Assembly: GCA_038380795.1 (NCBI GenBank)
Contig: CM076260.1
Coordinates: 5,844,033-5,908,032, forward strand
Source: Pyrocephalus nanus
Taxonomy: Eukaryota; Chordata; Aves; Passeriformes; Tyrannidae
Direction of reading: 5' to 3'
Length of the DNA: 64,000 nt
This document shows, in pieces, positions 50,630-61,100 of the stretch. The first letter of the stretch is position 1, and every line of letters starts with the position of its first letter. Made by a program: the position numbers and the translations under genes. Below the pieces are notes generated by a model. The model did not search any database. It worked only from the letters and a program-made list of their open reading frames with translations, and was not told the DNA's origin.

Positions 50630-53535
50630 CTGAGGGATGGAAAGAGAGGAAAAATGGATTTCAGACTTATTAGTCATTTACCTCCCTCAAGATGGAAAAC
50701 AGGATGTCACAAGAAAAATAACCATTTTAAAAATAACCAGCAGTGCCTGTTATTTAATATAGTTTATCATCAACACAAGAATGGAGTTGTTGCAGGATTC
50801 AGCCTTTGTCAGGAGCTTGAAAATGCAACATGGAGCCTCTCCTGAGGGCTGCCTTGGGTGAGGAGATGTGTCCTTTGCTGATGGCAAGCAACATCCAAGA
50901 AGTTCTCTCAGCTACTCTCATCCTACAGGAATTCCAGCTTTGTGAACAGGATAGAAAAGGTCAGGACAGGTTTTTTTGCTCAGTTAAAGTCTGCAGATTA
51001 TATCACCTTAATATCTGCTTCACTGTTTTACTATCAAAAATGTGTACTTTATATTTAAACCCAAATACTCTGGACGTTGGCTCATTCTTCTTCACATCCA
51101 GTAAAGCAACCTCAAACACAACCAGATCCAGAACAAATCTCCATCCGAATCCTTCTGACGTTCAAGGCAGATTTCAGTCACCACATTCAGTCTGTTCCTA
51201 TCTCTAGTACCTAATGAGTTGCCTACAAACCACTACAAAACAATAAAAATCTGCTAGTGTTAGCATTGAGGAAACAGTCTATTTCTTCCTCTAAAAATTT
51301 ATGGTCCTTAGCCATGCAAATTCTGACTTTGAGCCATGGAGGGATACAAATAACACCAGCTGAAACGAGCCAAAGCTGCGTCCAAGGACAACATCCTTCT
51401 ACAGTAATTATGCTTGTGGCCAAAGCTTTCAGGACGATAATGGTTTTGATAGATTTCCATTTTAATTTGTGGTACCATTGTGTTTAAAAGATTCTTATAA
51501 TCCTGGTGAAGCAACCAACCTTCCGTTGTTGACCCACACGGATTGCATAACTGCATTTTATGCACACAGTGTGTGTCTGAAAATGGCTGATGAAAGAGCT
51601 AAGCAAATAAATGCCCTCGTCCTTTGGAGACAATATTATATTATTCTGTTGGCTCTCATAAATTTTATCTTATTAATATTCAAGCTGTGAGGTAGCATTT
51701 CTCTGTCTTAAAGAAAGAATCAGTTCTAATTATTGCAGCTCCGTGAAACATCCACAGCACAACCAGAAACATTTTGAAATTAGAAACGTCCAGCTGTTAC
51801 AAATTCAGGCCTTGTCTGTGAAATGACATTTCTTGTCTTCAAACTATGGAGAGTGTGTGGATTAAAGGCTTGGAAACAACCTGCCATAATGTTTAGGGCT
51901 ATGTTATGAATGTTGCTCTGTATTCAGATTCAGTTTCAAACACTCAGACTCTAGAGGTATTTGGATAGAGGGAGGAACAGTTTGGCTGCAGTTTATCTTA
52001 AAACTATGGATTTGCAATATGACTGGCACATGGCATATGCAAGAATCAGCAAACAGTGTGAGTGAAAGAGTGGCAGGGCATGAGGATGAGAAGATGCATT
52101 GTCCCATCTACCTGAGGTGTGAGTAGCCTGGTTCTGTAAAATTGTATAAGTTAAATAGTAAGCCCTGTTCTACAAATTTCATGGCAACAGCAACAGCGTC
52201 ACCATGGGAGTACAAGTCACCACCAGGCATGCCATAATTACTGCAGAGTCACAGTTGCTGATTAAACCATTGCCAAGAACTTTTATCTTCTTACCTTCCC
52301 TCAAAAGAGGCAAATGCTATGGGAGAAAACAGGGATACGACACCAGATTTCCCCTTGGCTTTTTTACCATCTTAATCATAACTGCATCCTTCATAATGGT
52401 GCTGGATAACCGTGTCTGCAAACAATATGTTATAAACTAGAATTTGAAGAAAAACAGATCGATGACTGAATTAGAGGGTGAGAGAGTGCAGGCAGAAGGG
52501 CTGATTCTCATCTTACCTTCTCTGGAACTACTTTGGCTTATAAACTCATTGATTCTGATTTTTCTTCACCTAACTGCCTTCAAAGTAAGTGTAAAACCCT
52601 GGTTTGCCAAGTTCTGCGAATACCTTGAGAGCAAAGGGGTCTTGTCTCACAGTAACAAGCAGAGCTCCAGCTCTCCTGCAAGTCTCCATCCTGCATGGAG
52701 GCAACCTCCTGCCTGGCCTCATTATCCACTTCTTGTGCTGCAAGCACCAATGTCATCTTTTTCAGGAAAGAGACTCAGAAACACCATTTCCCTGCTCTCT
52801 CCAACTTTATATTCTCATGCAAAGGTTAAGAGTTACCCAGATCTGCATTTTTTTTACACATTCTCTGTCCTTCAAGGAAATGGTGAAAAACTCTCTAAAT
52901 ATCAGAGGACTAAAGGGGGGGACAGAACAGCTGAATTACGAGAAAGAAACAGAAGTGATGGGTCATGTGAGGCTAAGGGATGCAGAAGTCGTTGGGAAAA
53001 GGAGAAAGACGTGAAATCTGGAAGAAATAAGATTCACTTGGTGATCAAAAATAAAATTAATTGTGTAGGTCAAATGAGGCCTCCAGTATCTTCCCAACAC
53101 TTCCAAAGGACTGGGAAACATTAATTGCTAGAGAAACACTGGGAATAGGCAGAGGAAATTCCAGAAACAAAAGATAAACTAAGGAAAAAGTACGGCATGA
53201 TCTCTGTTCAAAGCTCCTGGATCTGGAAGCCAGGCTCATGATTTGGGTGGGGACTGACTCATGGGTTTTGATCTCATGTGACTGGCACAACTGAAAACGC
53301 TACCACAAATCACAAGGCAAACTGGTGACAGAGGAGGGAACAGAATCAAAATCTCCTCAGCAACACAATTTATCCATTAAATTCAGCTATTTTTCTGCAG
53401 AAATTATAGGCAAGGCTCTGTCGGTTTTGTGAATCTTTTGTCATTGCTTCTAACAGCAGTCAGTAATTCAATGTTCAGTACTCAGAAAGAGCAAAACCTT
53501 AGTAGGTAATAACTTCAAAGGCTTATCAGAGTGTT

Positions 53536-54141
53536 GTGAGATCCCTTGTGAAGTCTATTAACTACCAGGAAGAGATGAGAAAGAAGAGAGAACTTCCCAG
53601 GCTTAGTCACTCTTCAAAGAAAAATAGCTTTCTTAAAGCACCCCTAGTAGTGCCTAAACACAAATCTATTACACACCTGTCCAAGGGTAAGGGCCCAGAA
53701 AGGCAGGAATTAAATAATACCTTAATCAAGATCAAGAACTCAAACAGTGGATGGAAAGAAAGGAGCAAATAATTGACAAGCTGGAGAACCACCATTTATT
53801 CCTGCTGCTGTTCACAAATGAGCATAAAAGCTTCTCTGAAGCACAGTAAAAGTGATGAACCACTTATAAAAAGGAGCAAGTTGATGATATATGCCCTCTC
53901 CCTGCCAGTAATATCAGATATTTCTGATATAATGATTGCAACTAGGGACAGTTCTGGCAAATCTGATTTAATGATTGCAGCTAGGGATAGACTTGAGGCT
54001 TTGTGGGCATGGATAAAGGAGATAGAGTTGTTAAAGTGCACTAGAAGCCCCACAGCTGTGAAAGGGGTTTCTGAAACTTCTCCCACTGGAGGAGAACCTT
54101 ATCTGAAAAGGCAAATTTCCAGAGTGACTGTGGAAGAGTAA
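53536..54141 (+). pseudogene. Possible decayed coding remnant of unknown origin
   Basis: One plus-strand frame stays open for 606 bp except for a single TAA at 53770-53772. The first part is basic (for example MRKKRELPRLSHSSKKNSFL). The second contains SDLMIAARDRLEALWAWIKE, a plausible amphipathic helix. A second frame (53718-53846) overlaps the stop and reads as a charged coiled-coil-like stretch (LKQWMERKEQIIDKLENHHL), as if an indel had shifted the frame. The composition recalls a gag-like or coiled-coil protein, but I recognise no family and find no flanking LTR, so chance is a real alternative. A 29-bp duplication lies within it. Confidence 0.25.
53923..53990 (+). repeat. Direct duplication, 39-bp period
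   Basis: TCTGATATAATGATTGCA (53923) recurs as TCTGATTTAATGATTGCA (53962). The match covers 26 of the first 29 bases of each unit and then fades. The 39-bp period keeps the reading frame of the possible coding remnant. Confidence 0.75.
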
Positions 54142-56954
54142 AACAGATTTGAGGATTTGCTGGGTGAGACTCTTTGGCCAATGATCATCCCACTGCAGTT
54201 TAACTGAGATGCCTAAAGGAAGGTCTTCTGAGCAGGTAAGGCCAAGATGCACATCTGAAAGATGATTGTGGCTTTACCTTTCACTTTACCTGAATCCACT
54301 GAGTATCTTATTTTAGGTGGGATGAATGGGGACCACAGCAAAAAAAGCACGGAGTTTGCAGAGGCAGAATTTCAAGAGAATTATTTTGCTCTATCTTGGA
54401 AACATCACTTTTTTCTCTCATTTCTTTTTTGGTTACTTACTAAAAAAGTCTGCTTTTCTGCTTAATCTCCAGCTGTTTAGGTCCTTCACACCAACTGATG
54501 CAAGGTCCTGCCCTGGAACTTGGTATAATCACATCAGGAAAAGCACACTGTCATACCAGCTGCTTGCCTCTATCTGAGTAATGGCAAGAATGGACAAGAT
54601 GTTCTCCTTTATTAATTATAAGGCACTCCTCCTTAAATAGTTCAGCTATTTTTAATGAGTTAATTAAACCTTAAAGACAGTTGTGTGCACAAGTGGGGGC
54701 TGCAAAGACACATTATCAATTAACATACTTAAGGAGGTTTTGGGAGGGAGAAAAAACAGTCTTGGTGATTTTATGAGCTTGTGTCAAGTGTTTTTGTTGG
54801 GTCATGGCAGTATCAAGAGACTCCAACCACTGCACAGCACAGCTGAATGATATGAACAGGGAGCTCTTCTCTAGTTCAAGCTAATACTTCACTATAAATG
54901 AAACAACTGGAATAAACTTCCTCACATATTCCATAAAAAATCCAACTGGTACATGCACAGGGACTGCAATGTACACAGACAGATGTGTGTTATTTTAATA
55001 ACCTTAAGGGAGGGGAAAAGGGCAAGTTTCAGTTACTCCCAAAATACAGAACTTTAGAGAAATACATTATCATTAATAATGACTAAGCATCTATCTTAAA
55101 AATGGCAGTGCTGGAAGGAGTTGCGTATCACAGAGCACTGTGATTTTTTCCAGGCAAATAATATATTTGTTTTTCCTTTCATTTTTCACTCCATTGAGGC
55201 CACTCTTCATGTGGGCCAGGGGTCTGTAAGACTCTGGGGTAAAGCAGGGAGACACTTTTGATGACACTAAAACATTCTTTTTCAAAAGGATTTTAACAAG
55301 TTAACAAAAGCAGTCAGGCTAATTCACCTCAATGTTTCCCAGTAAGGATTAAGGAGGGATTTGATTTCATCATCCCTACAATCAAAACTGAGACTCACAT
55401 TACACATGGTTACACCCTTTCTGTTTTAAAATTGGGAACGCTCCTGCCTTTTGACACTTACTCCCCTTACGTTCAGAACCCAAAGGGGAAGTGAAAATCC
55501 TATTTGAAATGCAGAGCAGGCCAGGAAATACCCTATTTATTGTGCCATTAAGAAAAAAAAATCTGTCTTAGTAATTATACCACACACACAATAGCACAAA
55601 TCTCCATTGTAGAGAAAAATCATTGGTTGCAACACGAGATCAGACATGCCAAGGTATTGCTTTAGTAAGGATCATTTCTTTCCAGTTTCTTGTCTTTTTT
55701 TCTTTCCCAACTTCTGATCCAAATGTAAAAGCCAGTGAGCAATTTGGAGTGCCACCAACGGAGAGGCAAGCTAAGAAGTGCACATTCATAGAGCAGCACT
55801 GGTAGGTCTCAAGTAAGAAGTAAATCTCGTTGCACAAGCCCTGTGTATCACAGGACGCTCTTGTTGACTGTGGCTCTGGTTCAGGAAAAGCATTTAAGCA
55901 TGTGCTGAAATACATCCCAATTCAGAGGAAGTATATGCTTGACGTTAAGCATGTTCTTAAGTCCTGATGATTTCAATAGACTTAAGCACACACTTAAGTG
56001 CTTTCCTGAACAGGGGCCTATAACAACAATAATAAATTTGGTGTGCAGCATTTTAACTAATGAGGCTTTTTTCCGAGATTTTATTTTGCTAGGAGAAGCT
56101 CTGAGCAGCAGCCTTCCAAGGGAGGGCAAGACAGAACAGGAATATACTCCTGAGGACACACACGCAGAAATAGACTATGTGCATATATGTCAAATAAAAA
56201 TAGAGCATTTGCCTGGAAGACTGTCAGGGTAGTGACAAAACAAAAAGGAAGTGGTGAAACTCTTTAGCCAGCTCCCCAAAAGCCAGCCAAAATGTTGTCC
56301 AAGTTTGGCATTACACACAGGCACATATTATAGATGAACATAAGCTTAACTTGGTCTGCGCTGCCGGCCAATTTGAGGCGAGCTGGCTTGTTCCACTGGG
56401 TTCAGACCAGCTGGGCGGCACGTCAGCAGAGCTGAGGATCTCCAAGGAGCTGTCACTGCACTTCTCAGATCTCTGCACTTTTGTGAGAGATGTGTTTGCA
56501 CTCCTGAGACATTCAGGATTTTCAGAAGATGGAAGTGCAGGTTGAAGACCCCGTGGACAGGACAAATATTATCTTTAGGTTTGATAAGTCATGATTTTGC
56601 AGCTTTTTTATTCACGTGAATGGCAGCATGGGCAGGAAGGGATCAGTTATATAAGTCAGCTTCTTCCTGGGGATCTTTTCACTACAGCTTAGGATACTCA
56701 CAGTTAAAGACCAGAGTCATCTTCCACCTCAGCTGAGGTACTGGTAGCAGAACAGCTGCAGGCACAGTGATCAATCTGCACAAATAGGTCTCGGTTTCCT
56801 CAAGGGCTTTGTTAGAGCCACTGGCCATTGCATATGTTCTGCATGAAACATGTTTTGCTCTGAAATAAAGTTTGAGATGCCCTAGAACTCAAATAATTCA
56901 GGTTCAATGTATATGTAGAAAACTATAGACTAAACACAGGTATATAGTCTCAGC

Positions 56955-57195
56955 ACAGGGGCAGGGCAGGGACACCTTCCACTAGACCCAAGTGGGTCTA
57001 TAAGCTACAAGCCCCATCCAACCTGGCCTTGGACACTTCCAGGGATGGGGCAGCCACAGCTTCTCTGGGCAACCCATTTCAGTGCTTTACCATTCTCCTA
57101 GTAAAGAATTTCTTCCATATATCTAACCTGAATTTCTTTCAGTTTGAACTCACCATGTGAAAAGGGTTCGATGCTATTCTATCACCTCTTCTTTC
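56955..57195 (-). mobile_element. CR1 LINE internal-tail fragment in presumed intron 1
   Basis: Antisense CR1 sequence without the terminal 8-mers: GCAGGGACACCTTCCACTAG, CCCCATCCAACCTGGCCTTG, CTTCCAGGGATGGGGCAGCC, GTAAAGAATTTCTTCCATAT. Both ends are truncated. Confidence 0.92.
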
Positions 57196-58388
57196 TTCAA
57201 AGAACTAAAGGCCAATGATTTGACAAGGATCAACAGAGTAGAGAAGCACAGAGTGGTCTGACACCCTAGACGAAGAAATTATTTTCTTCTCATTTAGATT
57301 TATAGATCCCTTACTTATCTTTGCATGTGGCCAACTTAATGAGGAATTACTATTAGATAATTAAAGGTAGTGGGAACTACAGTGAAACTTCCTACACCAA
57401 CACACATTTATGAATTAAGGCTGGGACAATTTTTTTTCTCCAGGAGACCATATTCCAGCATGCTCTGCTGTGAAGAATTTCTGAACACCAAGACTGACTT
57501 TCACATGGTGGTATATAAGGGAAAAGTCTCCAGAAGAGAGAAAGTCATTTAGTAACATCAGCAGTATTGTAGAAAGAAATCACATAGAATATGTATTTAA
57601 TTTATATTTTTTTCACGTCAGCAAAATATGAGCTAAAGGATGGGTGGCAAATGCTGGCTGACATTTCCAAAGTGGCTAGCAGTTTTAGGTCCTGTGAGAC
57701 AATTCGAAAGCAGCTGACTTCTCACAAGTATCAATTCTCTACACTTGGAAAATCAGGCCACAAGCCACCCAGAATGAAAAGCTGCTTTTCAAAGCCTTAG
57801 TAAGAAGGGAGTATCACCGTGAGCTGTGACTGTGAGCTTCTTGAGCAACTAGACAAAGAAATTAGGAGTGTTGTAAAAGAAAATCTCTATTGGAAGAATA
57901 TTCTTTGAGGAGCTCGCTCAGATTTTGACAAATACCTGATGGAGATGTGCAGTGGCTCTGGCCATACCACCTTGGAAATAGGCCTGGACTTGTGGTCTTT
58001 GGCCAACCCCCTGAGGGTAGGCAGGGTGCTGGGACCACACAAAGAGCATGGGGTCCCAATGTGCAGCTCAGCAGGACTCCCAGGGCTCCTGGCTGCCCAG
58101 CAGCCCACCCACCAGCCAAAACTTTCTTTTAAAATTACTGAGACTGTTTCAGTTTCCCTCCTCACAGAAAACCCACCACAGCTTCTCTTCAATAACATTG
58201 TGAATGTTCTAAAATGTGTGGTTTTTTTGAGACTTAGAGAAATTTAGAGCAAAATCTTGACATTCTTCAAAACCCAAAATTGCCAAAAATTGCCATTCTC
58301 ATCACAGCTCTTGATAGCAGATTGTGCACAAAGCTCATGTGCTTCTGGACACAGAGGACTGAAAGTACAGGTGTTTCTTTCTTGGCTT

Positions 58389-58408
58389 AAAAAAAAAAAA
58401 AAAAAAAA
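58389..58408. repeat. Poly(A) run, 20 bases
   Basis: A homopolymer in presumed intron 1. Confidence 0.95.
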
Positions 58409-59520
58409 GGTCATCCTTTACACTTCTTCCTGAGCCTTTTCCAGTCTAATAAAGCAGTTCTGTTCCTATCACTCACCAGTGTCATGGCACAGGATCCTGA
58501 GTACCCATGTTAGCCACTGGACGTAACCTCAGAGAACGGCTTTTAAAAGCTTTGTTTTTTGGTGACCCATCAATATTTCATTGAGACACCATAGGAACAA
58601 GAAAAGAACTTAAGAAATGTCAGATATATAAGCTTAACACATAGATAGATACTGGAGCAAACGATTAAACCGTAACTCACAAGCACAAGCAGAAATCTAA
58701 AGTTGATAAGAAAAGACAACATGGATTTATCAGGAACACATGACATTAATTAAGCCATGTAAATTTTGTTCTCTGCCAGGGTTCCCAGCACTGCAGGTAG
58801 AAAGAAAGCAGCAGGTACCTGGAAGGTGAGCTCTGTTATGTTTCCAACATCAGCTCCAGACTGTATTTTATTAAACAAAGCAGGGAATGGAACCTGTATG
58901 AAATTACTGCAAAGTGCTAGTATAAGTGGTTGGAAAATATTTATGAAGCAGTAATAATAAAGTTTTCTGCTATTCTACAAACACAACAAATAGAGGTACC
59001 ATGAAGGCCTATGACAAGATGAGTCATATTTAATGTTTCCATTAGCAAAATGGGGGAAGGAACAGGAACAGACAGAACCTTCCAAAATTTCCTGACAACA
59101 ACAAGCGCGGAGAGGTTATCGGTATTTCCCAGGAGAGAAGCAGACTTCAAAGTGATGCTAAGAAGTTGGAACAAAGTGTCTGAAGTCACTTAAATGAAAT
59201 TTAGGGAAATTAACCTCAAGGTGTAAGATGTGAGAAGAACAAAACGCGACATACAAATGCTGGATGGGGAATAGCGGGTGAGGCTGCGAGGGCGAAGTGA
59301 AAGAGGTTTTACGTAAATCACAAACAATAGGAATCATCAGCATACGCATCTACAGGCAACAGCAACAGGATAATGTGATGTACATGCAATGTTCTACCAC
59401 AACATAACAGTCCTCAACCATGTATAAGACTTTTTTCACAAAGAGGATGATTTTCCATTGTTGTTCACGACCACAGAGGATGGGATTAAGTATTTTGCTT
59501 AATTTGCAACAATAAAGCTT

Positions 59521-59540
59521 GGGGGGGGCGGGGGGGGGGG
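59521..59540. repeat. G-rich run interrupted by one C
   Basis: Twenty bases, all G except a single C at 59529. It could form a G-quadruplex, or may reflect a sequencing artefact of homopolymer G. Confidence 0.9.
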
Positions 59541-60439
59541 AATCCAGATTAATTATAGGACTAATGAAACACAAAGCAGGCTTTCTAAGGAGGTTGTGTA
59601 ATCTGCATTTAGTGGAGGCTTTTAAGAAATCAAAAGAAAATAAATGGGCAAAATTGGTCTTGATTTATTTCATCCTGCTGCAGAGTGGAGAGGGGGCATA
59701 GGATGTTTCAAAAATCCTTTCTATACAGTCTATATTAATGACTCTGACAATAAAGCTGTTCTTGCTGTCAGTGCTGGATGCTTGGTGGCACAGACTTGCT
59801 TCTCTCTGACCTGCACAGGATGAAGTCTGGCCCCAGTGAAATCAATGGCAATTTTGTCCATGACTTTGACAGGACCAGAATTTCATTCAGAGGTTTCATG
59901 GCCAGAAGGGACAATTGTAATAATCTTTCCTGACCTTTTGCATCATACAAACATAGATTTCGCTAGCCTGTAGCCAACATCTTGTTGCTGAACTAGAACA
60001 TATGTTTTGGAAGGTTTTTCAGGAGAGGCACATGCCTGACATAGAGTGGTAGTAAAATCCCCTCTAGCGTTGCCTGCTTGCATTGCAGGGAGAAGCTCTC
60101 ACTCCCTGGGAAGTCAACCACCAACATCCCACGTGTGGAGTTTTCCTAAAGGTGCCTAACTTGTCACATCACTTACATATGTAACCTTTTTTTCTTATCT
60201 ATCAGCTGCATTTTTGCATGTGGGTTTAAGTTCTGGAAGGAACCTCAGTCACAGGATTTGGGGAGGCAGGACACAGCAGCATTTGGAAAATCATCCCATT
60301 TTTAGTAAAAGTCAGTAGAGATGCTGAAGCATCAGCTACTGCTTGGTTGTTTTGGATACAACAGTGTATCTCATAGGAAGAGGTATGGACTTCAAACAAG
60401 AAAGTCACAAATCAATTTTTTATAAAGACAAATTAACTT

Positions 60440-60786
60440 AGAATCATAGAGTGGTTTGGGTTGGAAGGGACCTCAAAGACCACCTCATTCCAATCCCCTG
60501 CCATGGGCAGGGACACCTTCCACTAGACCAGGTTGGTCCAAGCCCCATCTAACCTGGCCTTGAACATTTCCAGGGATGGGGCATTCACAGCTTGTCTGGG
60601 CAACCTGTGCCAGGGGCTCACCACCCTCAGGTGGTGAAGAAAAAGGAAGAATTTCTTCTTAATATCTAACCTAAACCTACACTCTTTCCATGTGAAGCCA
60701 ACTCCCCCTTGTCCTGTCACTCCAGGCCCTTGTAAATAGTCCTTCTCCATCTTTCTTGTAGGCTCCCTTCAGGTACTGAAAGAATC
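60440..60786 (-). mobile_element. CR1 LINE fragment in presumed intron 1
   Basis: It starts TAGAATCATAGAGTGGTTTG and continues GGTTGGAAGGGACCTCAAAG, CCTGCCATGGGCAGGGACAC, CTTGAACATTTCCAGGGATG. It reaches the ORF2/3' region before truncation. It is better preserved than the others, suggesting a younger insertion. Confidence 0.93.
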
Positions 60787-60942
60787 TTGTCGTGCAAGAT
60801 ATTGACACTGGGTGGCTGTTCATCCTCTGTATATACATTATGCAGCTCCTACATTTTGGAAACTTATGCCTATAGGGTCATACTATAGTTTTGGCCTTTG
60901 GTGCCACATCTATTAGTTTATTACATTCCGATATAATAGGTG

Positions 60943-61100
60943 GTGTGTGCCCCATCCCTGGAAACATTCAAGGTCAGGATGGACAAGGCTCTCAGCAACC
61001 TGATCTAGTTAAAGATGTCTCTGCTCATTGCAGGGGAGTCCAATTAGATGACCTTTAAAAGGTACCTTCCAACTAAAAATATTCTATGATTCTATGATAA
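60943..61100 (+). mobile_element. CR1-type 3' fragment, opposite orientation
   Basis: Sense CR1 tail: CCCCATCCCTGGAAACATTC, AAGGTCAGGATGGACAAGGC, AGGGGAGTCCAATTAGATGA, ending TATTCTATGATTCTATGATA, the intact 8-mer tail. It lies about 160 bp from the preceding minus-oriented copy. The internal sequence differs from that copy, so it belongs to another CR1 subfamily. Confidence 0.9.

Noticed and set aside
52444..53124. 226-codon plus-strand ORF
   Set aside because: It is long by chance standards but begins at a non-ATG codon, has mixed low-complexity and hydrophobic segments and no recognisable family, and lies in presumed intronic DNA.
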